A DNA stretch of 64,000 bases from Planctomycetaceae bacterium (GCA_027487735.1 JAIYDA010000059.1:1-64000), one strand, 5' to 3'. Shown: positions 40,505 through 50,233, numbered from the stretch's first letter. Notes: generated from the letters alone by a model not told the origin. A program made the numbers and translations.

Positions 40505-41117
40505 CAGGAGCCCCCTGCCCACGGGCAGCTGCGGCCGCCGCCAACTGCTGCTTCAGCGCCTCGAGCTCGGACGCGGGGAGCTTGGCCTTCAGGATGCGGC
40601 GGACCTCCCATGTCTCCGGGTTGTCGGCGAACTTACGAACGAAGCCCAGCTCTTCCAGCTTGTGCAGGGCGGCATTGAACTCCTTTCGCTGACGCACCTC
40701 ATCGAACTGGGCCGGGAAGAAGCCCTTCCACTGATCAAAGACGACGTCGACCTCCACGACGCACCGTTCGTTGTGGAGATCGTCCTCCTCGAACCGTCGC
40801 AGTTCATCACGGAAGAGCACGGCGAGCATCGTGGGGGCGTACCCGAGCTGGCTGCGGCGGACGAGCTTGGGAAGCTGCTCGTACCCGCTGGGGAACTCGT
40901 CCTCTCCCCACTGACGGACATATGCGTATCCCTCCGCCTCGTCGACGACGAGCGCTAGCCCCAAGCGGGCCATGAAGGTCTCGAGCTGTGAACGGTTTGA
41001 CAGCAGGATGTTCCAGATCCGGTCTTCGTCCAAGTAGATGACGCCCTGTAGCAGCCGGACGGCCGCGATGCTCCATTCGCGGAACTCCGGGACGGGAGAT
41101 GTAGAGGGGTTAGGCAT
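40497..41117 (-). CDS. jetB: Wadjet system JetB (DUF4194, MukE-like)
   Basis: 206 residues from the ATG at 41117, which overlaps the jetA stop by 8 bp; the ORF can be extended to 41147 but the overlap favours 41117. The sequence has the two winged-helix halves of DUF4194 proteins (about 15-95 and 100-180; LGYAPTMLAVLFRDELRRFE, FNAALHKLEELGFVRKF). An Ala-rich C-terminus follows. It is the MukE-like partner in the JetABC complex. Gene order A-B-C-D with overlapping ends shows one operon. Confidence 0.9.
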   Translation of the reverse strand: MPNPSTSPVPEFREWSIAAVRLLQGVIYLDEDRIWNILLSNRSQLETFMARLGLALVVDEAEGYAYVRQWGEDEFPSGYEQLPKLVRRSQLGYAPTMLAVLFRDELRRFEEDDLHNERCVVEVDVVFDQWKGFFPAQFDEVRQRKEFNAALHKLEELGFVRKFADNPETWEVRRILKAKLPASELEALKQQLAAAAAARGQGAPDA

Positions 41118-42579
41118 TCGCGGTCTCCTGGGGAGGGAGGAACACAACCAGCGGGACGGTAACGAGACGGGACACCGCCCCTGCGACTTGGATGTCCTCC
41201 GAGCGCTCGCGGCTGATGATGTGCCCGTCGTCCTTGGCGATCTGTATGTAACCGAGGAGCTCGACGATCCCAGCGTCCGGCGGAAACTCTCGCACCACCT
41301 CCGAGAGGGTCATCGATCTGCCTGCACGAGAAGTAAGAGAGTTGATCCGCTGGCGCATCGCCGCCCAGTCGAGGCGATGGAGCTGGGCGAGCATTCGGAA
41401 CAACTCCACCCGACGCGCATCGTCAACCTGCCCTTCAGAGAGGTCCATCTTCGCGAACTCGGTCGGTGGACTCCAGAACATCCGCGAGAAGGGGAATGCA
41501 AGCTGTACGCCGACATCAACAGTGGTGCCGACCTCGAAGGGCGGCGTGTTGGCGAGGGCGGCACCGAGACCTCGGATCTCCGTGAGCAGATGCGTTACCC
41601 GGCGTCGGTCCGACGCGGTCCGGGAATCCAGCATCCGCCGCAGGGTGGCAGAGAGCCGTTGGTTCGTCCGCATCACCTTCTCGGCGTCCGCGATCAGCGA
41701 TGGCACCATCCGGCGAACCGTCGCGAGCCCGTCGGATTGCTGTGAGAGCTCGTCGATCCTCCCCAGCTCGACGATGATCCTCTGGAGTTTCTCCTGTTGG
41801 GTCGGCGACAAGATGAAGCGCACGAACTCATAGAAGCTGACACCTTGGTCGTCCTGCTTCAAGACATCCTCCGCGTCGAGGGCGAACTGGAGGATCTCCC
41901 CGCGTGAGTCCTTTCCGTCGAGTTGTCGCCGCTGCACCTGCCGCGTGATGTCCTTGAAGCGGTCTTCCACGGCCCGAAAGTCGGAGAGGAGTTCCTTGAG
42001 CAGGCCAACGGCGGTGGCGAACCGCTCTCGCACCGCAGCGGGTTCATACCGCGCCTCGACTCCGCCGTCCCGCAGGATCTGACCGATCTCGTCGTCGAGC
42101 CTCTTGCGTTCCTCGTACAAGTGAGCCAACCGGACTTCGGGATCGTGCGACGCGCCGGCGACGAGATCGGCCAGGGTACTAATGACGACACGCAGACGAG
42201 ACTCAGTGCCGACAAACCCCAGATCTCTCTGCAGGGCGCGGTCGAGGAACAGAAACACGTCCTCAGTGTGCGGGGTCAGCTGAAACACCGGCTCGTTCCG
42301 TCCGCCTTCTACAGAGCGATGCAGCCAGCGCGTCTCCCCGCTGCACCAGGAGGACAAATAGGTCTCCGGTTTGTCCCGTATCGACTCCGGATGGGCTTCG
42401 CTCACGGACTCTTGGTACTCGCCTAGCGCCGCAACCAAGTCTGATGAGGGGAGGGAGATGCGGCCCGAGCCTTTGAACTGCCGGTGCAGGAAATCGATCA
42501 CGAAAGGGGCGTGCTGCGCCCGCAGCAGCTTCAGCGCTGGCGACGTGCCGAAGTATGCAATCAGTTGGTCCAGGCGCAT
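41110..42579 (-). CDS. jetA: Wadjet system JetA (DUF3375, MukF-like)
   Basis: 489 residues. The start MRLDQLIAYFGTSPALKLLR and following HAPFVIDFLHRQFK are characteristic of DUF3375. The middle is a helical, coiled-coil-prone region (about 155-290) with RFATAVGLLKELLSDFRAVED. The C-terminal winged-helix-like part includes LSEVVREFPPDAGIVELLGY. JetA is the kleisin-like subunit. First gene of the operon; the promoter should lie in 42580-43100 on the - strand. Confidence 0.9.
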   Translation of the reverse strand: MRLDQLIAYFGTSPALKLLRAQHAPFVIDFLHRQFKGSGRISLPSSDLVAALGEYQESVSEAHPESIRDKPETYLSSWCSGETRWLHRSVEGGRNEPVFQLTPHTEDVFLFLDRALQRDLGFVGTESRLRVVISTLADLVAGASHDPEVRLAHLYEERKRLDDEIGQILRDGGVEARYEPAAVRERFATAVGLLKELLSDFRAVEDRFKDITRQVQRRQLDGKDSRGEILQFALDAEDVLKQDDQGVSFYEFVRFILSPTQQEKLQRIIVELGRIDELSQQSDGLATVRRMVPSLIADAEKVMRTNQRLSATLRRMLDSRTASDRRRVTHLLTEIRGLGAALANTPPFEVGTTVDVGVQLAFPFSRMFWSPPTEFAKMDLSEGQVDDARRVELFRMLAQLHRLDWAAMRQRINSLTSRAGRSMTLSEVVREFPPDAGIVELLGYIQIAKDDGHIISRERSEDIQVAGAVSRLVTVPLVVFLPPQETANA

Positions 42580-43590
42580 GGCGGCAATCCGGTTACCTCA
42601 TCCGTCGAGGTGTTAGAGTAGTGGCCCCAGCTTTCGCCAGCTGTGTTCCGGTCAAGATCGCGGCTCCCGTAGCGCTTGTTGCGGCGCAGGCTCCAGTCCG
42701 CTCATACCCCGTCGCGTGACTGACCATTCCTGGGTACCCCCGGGCTTCTGCATCATTATCAGCACTCGGTCCGAAACCCAAACAGCCGAGCGACCCGGCC
42801 GACATGGAACGTTGTCGGCGTTTGGATGCTGGCTGCACTGGCGCAGGACTCTCCTCGACGACCAGAGTCGAGCACGTCAGAAGTAGGCTGTTGTGCATTG
42901 CCCCGACGCATCGTTAGACTTGTCGCCACCGACCACCGAGAACGCGCTCGTCCGGGTTGCGGATACGGAGCTTCTGACCGGCCCGCGAAAGCGGCCCACG
43001 TTGCTCCAGATGTGACCTCTTCTACAATGTCAGATAGTACATCGAGACGAGCGAGCATCGTGACGAGATTCAATCGAAGCGCATTGGTGGCTTTCAGGAG
43101 CCGATCGGCCTGTGTGTTGGTCATGACAACGTTCAGAGAGCAGGGCGGCGGATGTCGCGAGAACGCGTCGCGAGGGAGCTTCACCAATGCTCATGGCGAT
43201 GCGTAAGTGCTAGGGGCTCGTAGCGCGCTGTATCTTGCTCCCGTCGCAACGTGTCTCATCAAGGGGTCGTAGCGCGACATACCTTCGGCGCTCCCGTACG
43301 CGTCGTGTGGCGATTGTCATGCCACCACACGTCACCGTGCGTGTCGTGGTTGCGTGAAAGTGGGCGGTCGCCCACATCCGAGCTATAGGAAGCGGATATC
43401 CACCGGAAAGTGCGGCCAGATCGCGATTCGCCTGTGCGCATGTCCCCAACATCTGCGCGACATCGCAAGATATCCGCGTTAGCGCCTTGCCTATCGCCCA
43501 TGTCCCGGCCCTGATGTGCGATGTTCTCGCTCAGAGCGGACGCCTGCATTAGGCCATCACTGGGAGCGTGAACACAACAAGGAGCCAGCG
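42580..43590. other. gene-poor spacer between Wadjet and recombinase genes
   Basis: About 1 kb between divergent gene sets, which must hold the jetA promoter (- strand) and the promoter for the HARE-HTH gene (+ strand). I see one weak - strand reading frame (see 42759-43124) and two short copies of TCGTAGCGCG (about 43218 and 43267). No repeat array, RNA gene or clear terminator is visible. Confidence 0.4.
42759..43124 (-). CDS. possible small hypothetical protein
   Basis: 121 residues from the ATG at 43124. The first half (MTNTQADRLLKATNALRLNL, then VTMLARLDVLSDIVEEV) reads like a real amphipathic helical protein, while the second half is Arg/Ser/Thr-rich and looks non-coding. No clear ribosome binding site. 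It may be a broken gene upstream of jetA, or spurious. Confidence 0.25.
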   Translation of the reverse strand: MTNTQADRLLKATNALRLNLVTMLARLDVLSDIVEEVTSGATWAAFAGRSEAPYPQPGRARSRWSVATSLTMRRGNAQQPTSDVLDSGRRGESCASAASIQTPTTFHVGRVARLFGFRTEC

Positions 43591-44265
43591 ATGACCGAGC
43601 GACGCGCACCGCAGCGAAATGGATCAAGTTCCACGACCACTCCGGCAGCTACACCGAGCGACCCGGCCAAACCATCTCTGGCAACGGCATCGCCAGCAGA
43701 GCCGCGTTCACGTCGCAAGGCACGAATCGAAAACCTAGTCGCCACTCGGCCCTCGACGCAAGCAGATGCGTCGAAGCCCCGCGCGACCAAAGCCAAGAGC
43801 GCGTCGGCGCGGCAGCCCGCGACGAACAATTCAGCCGCAACCCGCGGCGCGTCGCCACAACGTTCCGTCCGATCGCTAAGCGCGCTCGACGCAGCCGCCC
43901 AAGTCTTGTCGTCACTCACAGGAAAGATGGCCGAGTCCGGATTGTCCGCGCCACAGCTCATTGAACGCATGGCGAAAGCAAAGTTGTGGATGAGTCCTGG
44001 CGGCAAGACGCCCGATGCCACTCTGTACGCCGCGATGTCGCGAGAGATCGCGGCCAAGGGTTCCGCGTCGCGCTTCCGGAAGATCAGCCCGGGACACTTT
44101 GCCCTCGCCGCGTCAAGTCCGATGGTCGCTGAACCCGCACCGAATGGAGGCGGCAAGCGCCCGGCAGCCTCCGCCCAGACGAGCGCCTCAAGCCTAACGA
44201 CCAAGGTTGACAATGGATCGCGTCACGCTCGAACGGAGCGCAAGGCTCGCGGGGGTAAGCCATGA
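43591..44265 (+). CDS. HARE-HTH domain protein
   Basis: 224 residues from the ATG at 43591 with AAGGAG 7 nt upstream. The first 95 residues are disordered and rich in Ser, Thr, Ala, Arg and Pro. A winged helix follows (about 98-165), with LSALDAAAQVLSSL, MSAPQLIERMAKAKLW-like helices and TLYAAMSREIAAKGSASRF, matching the HARE-HTH family, whose members are linked to DNA or chromatin. A second basic disordered tail ends the protein. The stop overlaps the DUF2924 gene. It holds the place that a DUF3489 protein has in similar recombinase loci. A DNA-binding helper of the recombinase is inferred. Confidence 0.7.
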   Translation: MTERRAPQRNGSSSTTTPAATPSDPAKPSLATASPAEPRSRRKARIENLVATRPSTQADASKPRATKAKSASARQPATNNSAATRGASPQRSVRSLSALDAAAQVLSSLTGKMAESGLSAPQLIERMAKAKLWMSPGGKTPDATLYAAMSREIAAKGSASRFRKISPGHFALAASSPMVAEPAPNGGGKRPAASAQTSASSLTTKVDNGSRHARTERKARGGKP

Positions 44266-44795
44266 GGTCAACACTCGACCTTGCCAAGCTGCCCCGTCTC
44301 TCGCTCGCTGAGTTGCGACAGGTGTGGCGCGAGCACCATGGCAATGCCAAGCCACCGGGCCAGAAGCGACTCTTGATGCGAGAGCTGGGCTGGCGCTATC
44401 AGGAGTCGATCGGCGGCGGACTTGACGCGCCAACACAGCGGCTACTGAAGGCTGCAATGGCCCGCGCGGATCGTGAGTCGTTACGAAATGAACGTGATGC
44501 TCCCGTAAGTGCCGGTCTGTCACGATCCCGCGTCATCGCAACCGCGTCGACCCGTCGTGCCGTCGAGGATTTGCCTGCGGGCAGTCGCCTTATTCGAGAG
44601 TGGCGCGGTCGCACCCACGAGGTGACGGTCGTCACACACACGGTCAATGGCAAGTCCAAACCAGCGTTTCGCTACCGCGATAAGGAGTACGCCAGCCTCA
44701 CGGAAGTCACGCTGGTGATCACCGGCCTCCACTGGTCGGGACCGCGCTTCTTTGGTCTCGTCAATCGTGCTCGACGTGGGAGGTCAGCATCATGA
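44262..44795 (+). CDS. DUF2924 protein
   Basis: 177 residues. The N-terminal helices (LSLAELRQVWREHHG, LMRELGWRYQES) and C-terminal core (LPAGSRLIREWRGRTHEVTV, FRYRDKEYASLTEVTLVITG, then HWSGPRFFGL) are the DUF2924 pattern. Genes of this family are nearly always beside large serine recombinases, as here, with 4-bp overlaps on both sides. The core resembles a small DNA-binding module. Probably an accessory factor in integration; the exact role is not known. Confidence 0.85.
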   Translation: MRSTLDLAKLPRLSLAELRQVWREHHGNAKPPGQKRLLMRELGWRYQESIGGGLDAPTQRLLKAAMARADRESLRNERDAPVSAGLSRSRVIATASTRRAVEDLPAGSRLIREWRGRTHEVTVVTHTVNGKSKPAFRYRDKEYASLTEVTLVITGLHWSGPRFFGLVNRARRGRSAS

Positions 44796-46696
44796 GCGGC
44801 TCTCAATCAACACTCCGCTGCGCGATCTACACGCGCAAGTCCAGCGAGGAGGGGCTCGATCAGGCCTTCAACTCGCTGGATGCCCAGCGTGAAGCATGCG
44901 TGGATTACATCAAGAGCCAGAAGCACCAAGGCTGGACGCCACTCGCCGACACATTCGACGATGGTGGCTTCTCAGGCGGTTCAACCAACCGTCCAGGCTT
45001 GCAGCGATTGCTCACCGCGATCGTCGCGGGGCGCATCGACACCGTTGTGGTCTACAAAGTCGATCGCCTGAGCCGTTCGCTCGCCGACTTCGCCCGGCTC
45101 ATGCAGACGTTTGACGAGCATGGCGTGAGCTTTGTGTCCGTGACCCAGCAGTTCAACACCACGACGTCCATGGGCCGTCTCACGCTCAACATGCTGCTTT
45201 CGTTCGCGCAGTTCGAGCGTGAAGTCGCGGGCGAGCGCATTCGCGACAAGCTTGCCGCCACGTTTAAGCGAGGTGTGTTTGTCACGGGCCAACCTCCGCT
45301 CGGATACCGGCGCCCCAAAGAAGGTGAAGCTGGCTTCGTGGAACGAACGCTCCTGATCGTGCCGGAGGAAGCCGCAACCGTCCGCGCGATCTACGACACT
45401 TACGTGGCCACCAAGTCACTGCTCGCCGTGGCAACGCATGTGAATGGTGCAGGTCGTCGCACCAAGCAATGGACGAGTTCGCGGGGGCGCAGCTTCGGCG
45501 GCAACAGCTTCTCAACGGGCCTTATCCACCGCATTCTGACCAACCCAATCTACATCGGCATGATTGCGCACACTCGGACGCCGCCATCTGCGTCACCCGG
45601 TGTGCACCGATCACAACGAGTCACGGAACTGCACCAAGGCCTGCACCAACCGATCATCTCGCGCGAGCTCTGGGACAAGGTGCAGGCGATGATGACAATC
45701 GTCAACCGACGCGAGCCGGGTCAGTGGACGCATACTCACTTGCTGAAGGGCAAGTTCCGCACCGTTGATGGTTCGACCATGTCGCCAGGCTCGACCCAGC
45801 GGGCGGGCGATGGAGATGGCAAAGGGCTGACGTCTTCCGTGAGTCCATCCGTCCGAGCGCCGGCCGTGCGTTACTACGTGAGCCAGCGGGCCATCAAGCA
45901 GGGCTACGCCGCCTGCCCGATCAAGTCGCTCAACGCCGCAATCGTCGACGATCTCGTGCGGGCGCTCGTCGCCGATCATCTCCGCGCGACGCAGTCGGTT
46001 GAACTTGGCACGCTCACTCCCTCGATCCGTGATCACTGGCTTCGTGAGATGATTCGCCAAGTCACGGTTGGGCTGGACCGCATCATCATCGAACTCAGTA
46101 ACGAACAAGTGGCGAGCTGCGCGAAGACGTTGGGCACCAATGGCGCGACAAACGTCGTCGAAGCAGTAGGCAACTCACGACGTCAATCGCTGGCGTCAAC
46201 TGAAGGGGACGATGCAAAGCCCACCCCGCAACCTTTGCCGACGTGTCCCTTCAAGCCATCGGTGACAAACGATGACGGCATCACCACGATCACGCTCGCG
46301 ATCCACATGAAGCGGATGGATGGGCGCCGCGTCCTTGTTTCGCCAGAGGGACATGATTTGCTGCTGACGGCGGCATCGGATGCAAAGGCGTGCGCCCATC
46401 CGCACCTCGTCCACGCGTTGGGACAGGCGTTCCTCTGGCGCGCGGAGCTGCTTCGCACGGGCGACTCAATGGACGTGCTCGCTGCCCGACGGCGCGTGTC
46501 GGCATCCCAGGTCAAGAAGCTGCTCGGTCTGACCAACCTCTCCCCGCGCATCATCCGAGCCGCGCTCACCGCAGGTCTGCCGCCCCGCGTCAGCGTCAAC
46601 GACCTCGTCGAAGCTGGGCAGCACTTGGAGTGGCCGCGTCAGGAAGCACGGCTCGGTCTCGTGTCGCAGCAACGCGAGGATCGTCGCCGAGCATAA
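44792..46696 (+). CDS. large serine recombinase
   Basis: 634 residues. The N-terminal resolvase domain (about 8-150) has YTRKSS with the catalytic Ser17, NSLDAQREACVDYI, DGGFSGGSTNRPGLQRLL and YKVDRLSRSLADFARL. The Recombinase domain follows (about 165-290). The zinc-ribbon region (about 310-400) lacks the CxxC pairs, reading LLKGKFRTVDG and YYVSQR, as is common in DUF2924-linked enzymes. A C-terminal helical part ends the protein. It should integrate or excise the element. It is convergent with the SIR2-Argonaute gene, 135 bp away. Confidence 0.92.
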   Translation: MSGSQSTLRCAIYTRKSSEEGLDQAFNSLDAQREACVDYIKSQKHQGWTPLADTFDDGGFSGGSTNRPGLQRLLTAIVAGRIDTVVVYKVDRLSRSLADFARLMQTFDEHGVSFVSVTQQFNTTTSMGRLTLNMLLSFAQFEREVAGERIRDKLAATFKRGVFVTGQPPLGYRRPKEGEAGFVERTLLIVPEEAATVRAIYDTYVATKSLLAVATHVNGAGRRTKQWTSSRGRSFGGNSFSTGLIHRILTNPIYIGMIAHTRTPPSASPGVHRSQRVTELHQGLHQPIISRELWDKVQAMMTIVNRREPGQWTHTHLLKGKFRTVDGSTMSPGSTQRAGDGDGKGLTSSVSPSVRAPAVRYYVSQRAIKQGYAACPIKSLNAAIVDDLVRALVADHLRATQSVELGTLTPSIRDHWLREMIRQVTVGLDRIIIELSNEQVASCAKTLGTNGATNVVEAVGNSRRQSLASTEGDDAKPTPQPLPTCPFKPSVTNDDGITTITLAIHMKRMDGRRVLVSPEGHDLLLTAASDAKACAHPHLVHALGQAFLWRAELLRTGDSMDVLAARRRVSASQVKKLLGLTNLSPRIIRAALTAGLPPRVSVNDLVEAGQHLEWPRQEARLGLVSQQREDRRRA

Positions 46697-46831
46697 TCAC
46701 GGCGCGCAGAGTACTGGGTTACCGCCGAGATTGATCGCACGCAACCTGCTTGAGTAACCCCAGCAATTCGAACAACGATCAAAGACGATGCGCTGCGTGG
46801 ACTGTTAAACTTGAACGACTTTGACTGCGAG

Positions 46832-49800
46832 CTAGATAAACAAACGGTAGTCATAGCTCAGCGGACCAAACCGGTCAAGCAACCTTCCAATCCGTGCGAT
46901 CTCGTTGGATGATTCGATGGTGGCGGGTAGGTTGGAGTAAAGGTCGAAAGAGTTCCACGACATCTTCGACAGCCCCAGTACCTCGTCGACCAACGTCGGC
47001 AAGTCGCTGCTCCCCGCATAGCGATGAATCCTGAGCGGCACCGGCACGCCCTTCCTCCCCTTGAAGTAGCGACGTGATCCCTGCTGAACGCTTGCCGCGG
47101 ATCCATGGAGCCACACCAAGGCGTCGGACGGCCCCAATGCGATGGCTGCACCCCGCGGCAAGGGGAAGAACTTGTCCACTTCGAGCTGTCCCTGCCGGTA
47201 CGTGGAGGCGATGAACCTCAGCTGAGGGTCCTCCTGGATAGTGAGCATCTCCAACGATTTCACGCCATCGAACCCTTCGCGCAAACCGTCGCGTTCATCG
47301 CGCGTGAACTCCGTCCGCTTATGAAGCACCACCCTCTGCGGGAACTTCTGCATCGAGGTGTAGAACAACTGCCGCGCGTTCTGCGCCAGCCGTCGGGCGT
47401 CTTCCCTGGACAGGTACGGATTGCCGCGTCTGACTACAGAAGACTCAAGGCGGCTCAGTTGGTATCGCAGACCATAGCCACGAGCGTTGTAGAGGTGGCT
47501 GCAGCCCACGAGGATGTGCTGGCCGGACGTCGCCGTGCGGTCGATGGCGAAGCCCATGCCAACAAACGCTGTGTTGTCGTCGAGGCCATCCAGAAGCCAA
47601 GGGATGCGCATTGCCTTCGAGTAGAAGGACAGCGCGAGCCACCACATGATTTCGCAGCTGTATTTCTTGTTGAGCGTCTGCTCGCGGATGAACTGCGTGC
47701 ACGCCCCCAACTGCACGCACAATGCCTTGACCGCATCGTGGAGGTTTGGTTCACGATTCTCAAGTGAGTTCTCTAGGTCATCCCAGCGCTTGGGCTTGAA
47801 GATAACGACGATGGCCCCGGGGTTGGCGTGTGCGGCCTGCTTCACGCTGTCGAGCAGTTGCATGCGCAGCCGACCGTACGCTTTCTCAGCGGACAGAGTC
47901 CTGGAGGGTTCAGGGCAGTCGACGAAGCCGCTTGAGCCCGGGGCTGCTACCACGAAGTCCGTACCAAAGGCGTTCTGAAAGCCAGGGAACTCGATCAAGT
48001 AGTCACCCTTAGTGTCTGGAGCCGCTCGTGACGTTAGCTTGGCGAGGAAGTTGGCGGCTCTGTGTGCTTCCGACTGGGGGCAGACCACTGAAATGCGGAC
48101 CGGTCCTTCAAGCCCCTTGGAACTGAGATCAAAGTCGTACGGCCTGTTCTCAACGATGCCCCTGATTGGATGCTCGTCCTTAACGTAGCCGTCGTTGCGG
48201 CGGGCGCGGAACAACAGCCGTGCGTCCGGCCGTATCGTGCCCTGGAAGCGCAGATGTTTATTGACCGTTTGGACGATTGTGCTTGGAAGGGCTGGCGAAC
48301 CGGTGAGTGCCGCGAACGGCGGTTTGTTACCCACGCTGAAGCGAAACCCCGAGCCACTCGCCGGGGGGTATTCGACCTCCGTCACGGGTTCACTAAAGAG
48401 AAGTTTGTGCCACACCTTGAATCGATCGTTGAACGAATCGTTTGTCCAAGAGGCGGTCTCCCCACGCTTGGCTTCCATGGCGATGCTCTTGGGTGGAAGC
48501 TGCCCGTCCTCAAGCCGCGCATGAACCGTCGGTTTGACGATCAGGAAGGAGTTCCCTTGAATGAGCCGCAACGACAGGAGTATCGCATCGTGGATGACGA
48601 CCCTGGTTCCATTAACGGTCCGCGTGGTCCTAGCCTCACTTCGCCAGATTCGCTCGCGGTCAACATTCAAACCCGGCTTGGACGCGAGCGCCCGAGCCAG
48701 AGCTGAAATCAGAATTGAGACGACGATCCCGTCATGACGATCGAGTTCAGACCGCTGTATCGGTGTCCGGACGACACTTCCCCGGATGCGGTTCCCGAAC
48801 GTACGTTCTAGCTCAGACTGTGTGGACAGCGCCAGGACCCGTCCCCGGAAGAGTCCAGCAGCGATGGGCCGGTCCCCGACATCCTCACGCAATCTTGTCC
48901 ATGCGCCCTTACTATCAAATCCACTCACGTCTGCTTCGAGGATCTCCGCTGGCAAGGTGATCGGGAACGAATTGCTCTTCGAGACTGCTGCAGGAGGCCC
49001 TGCGGGCAGTTCAAAGGGCGGCGGAACGTCAATTCTTGGCTGGGCCGTGGCAAGCAGCGTGTTCGCCTTCGCCAGACCATCACCGGTCAGGCAGGCTGCA
49101 GCGAGACGGTACATCAGGTCGTCGAAGCTCTGGACTGGCACTAGAAAGGCGTCGCGACCGCAGGCCCGGGCACTCTTGATTAACTTTACTACGGCTGGGG
49201 CAGGCTCCTGAGAACCGGCATGGCACCAATAAAGGCGTCCTTTGCCCGGACGGCCGAACGCCGATCCCAGCGTGGTCATCACTGAGTCGTCACGGCCACT
49301 ATACCCCACGACGACAAGATCGCGGTCTAGGAGCCGCTTCATCAGCTCCTCCACGAACAGAGCCTCCTGCGCCGCCACCTCGTCGGGAAGATTCTTGAGA
49401 TCGTCGTATCGGTAGTCGCCGTGCAAGGCAACCACCTGGATCTCGCCAGTTCGCGGCTCGCGGAGGCGGTTACGGCTATCCAGACCGATTTCGATCGGGG
49501 CGAGCCTGGTCGCCTTGACGACGGCTCGCGACACCAAACCATCGAAGTTGGTAGTCCACACCGAGTCCACCATGCCCGCCTCGGCCACCAGCCCTAGCAG
49601 CAGGTAACCGACATGCGGCTGCTTGCCGCTGATCAGTTGCCGAAAGTACGTCTGGCGGTCAGCCGCGATGGGGTAACAGCGCTGGGCGTAGATGCCATAC
49701 TCGTCGGGTGCATTCGCCGGCGGGTACGTCTTCTGTGCATCGAGCCATTGTTGGATTCGCGACCGCGTCGACGGCAAGGACAACTCTGAGAACAAATCGC

Positions 49801-49978
49801 TCATCCCCGGGTGCGCCGACAAGAAGATAGACCTCTTCCAATGCCATATGCACTCTCCGGCACTTGGTACGCCCGAACTGATCGAGGCGCCGGCTCCCAG
49901 CAACCACAGCGCCGCAGCGTCCTTGTTGATGTGGACGGAGCGAACGAATTCCTGAACCGATAGCTCGTAAACAGACAT
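46832..49978 (-). CDS. single-chain SIR2-APAZ-PIWI protein (SPARSA-like short Argonaute)
   Basis: 1048 residues. N-terminal SIR2 domain with GAGAS (28-32), TNFD (143-146), LHGD (185-188, catalytic His) and GYSG (225-228). An APAZ region (about 340-570) includes FLIVKPTVHARLEDGQLPP. The C-terminal MID and PIWI region (about 600-1048) ends in the Argonaute-like YDYRLFI. The PIWI catalytic Asp is replaced (VGMGFAID) and the later motif reads VVLHKRTEFTRDE, so slicing is not expected. In known SPARSA systems guide-directed recognition of invader DNA turns on NAD+ hydrolysis by SIR2 and kills or stalls the cell. Here all parts are in one protein, as in a known minority of systems. Confidence 0.85.
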   Translation of the reverse strand: MSVYELSVQEFVRSVHINKDAAALWLLGAGASISSGVPSAGECIWHWKRSIFLSAHPGMSDLFSELSLPSTRSRIQQWLDAQKTYPPANAPDEYGIYAQRCYPIAADRQTYFRQLISGKQPHVGYLLLGLVAEAGMVDSVWTTNFDGLVSRAVVKATRLAPIEIGLDSRNRLREPRTGEIQVVALHGDYRYDDLKNLPDEVAAQEALFVEELMKRLLDRDLVVVGYSGRDDSVMTTLGSAFGRPGKGRLYWCHAGSQEPAPAVVKLIKSARACGRDAFLVPVQSFDDLMYRLAAACLTGDGLAKANTLLATAQPRIDVPPPFELPAGPPAAVSKSNSFPITLPAEILEADVSGFDSKGAWTRLREDVGDRPIAAGLFRGRVLALSTQSELERTFGNRIRGSVVRTPIQRSELDRHDGIVVSILISALARALASKPGLNVDRERIWRSEARTTRTVNGTRVVIHDAILLSLRLIQGNSFLIVKPTVHARLEDGQLPPKSIAMEAKRGETASWTNDSFNDRFKVWHKLLFSEPVTEVEYPPASGSGFRFSVGNKPPFAALTGSPALPSTIVQTVNKHLRFQGTIRPDARLLFRARRNDGYVKDEHPIRGIVENRPYDFDLSSKGLEGPVRISVVCPQSEAHRAANFLAKLTSRAAPDTKGDYLIEFPGFQNAFGTDFVVAAPGSSGFVDCPEPSRTLSAEKAYGRLRMQLLDSVKQAAHANPGAIVVIFKPKRWDDLENSLENREPNLHDAVKALCVQLGACTQFIREQTLNKKYSCEIMWWLALSFYSKAMRIPWLLDGLDDNTAFVGMGFAIDRTATSGQHILVGCSHLYNARGYGLRYQLSRLESSVVRRGNPYLSREDARRLAQNARQLFYTSMQKFPQRVVLHKRTEFTRDERDGLREGFDGVKSLEMLTIQEDPQLRFIASTYRQGQLEVDKFFPLPRGAAIALGPSDALVWLHGSAASVQQGSRRYFKGRKGVPVPLRIHRYAGSSDLPTLVDEVLGLSKMSWNSFDLYSNLPATIESSNEIARIGRLLDRFGPLSYDYRLFI

Positions 49979-50178
49979 AATGAGTGACGATATGAGGCAG
50001 CGCTACGGGAATGCACTGATCTCAGCCAGATCAAGTTAGCGGGTATCCTGTGCGAAGCTGCTCGGCGAAGCCCCGAAAACGACACTGGCCCGGGGTGCGT
50101 CAGAGAACCTGTCGCACATTGTGCCGCATCGTGACCGAAGTCAGGGTCTCTGCACGAGCCGCCACCCAAGGAGCGCGA

Positions 50179-50233
50179 AGTCTCGCGGAGAATTCGCCGA
50201 TTCCACGAAAAAGCCCCGACGCCCATTGGGCTC
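50179..50233. repeat. direct repeat beside tRNA-Ser, outer copy
   Basis: 55 bp identical to 50411-50465, with diverged similarity on both sides (about 50076-50250 against 50307-50482). It is followed by AAGCGGAG, the end of a partial tRNA-Ser 3' copy, then the match fades. The duplicated stretch includes a degraded form of the tRNA terminator. It looks like a leftover junction from an earlier integration event at the tRNA. Confidence 0.85.
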
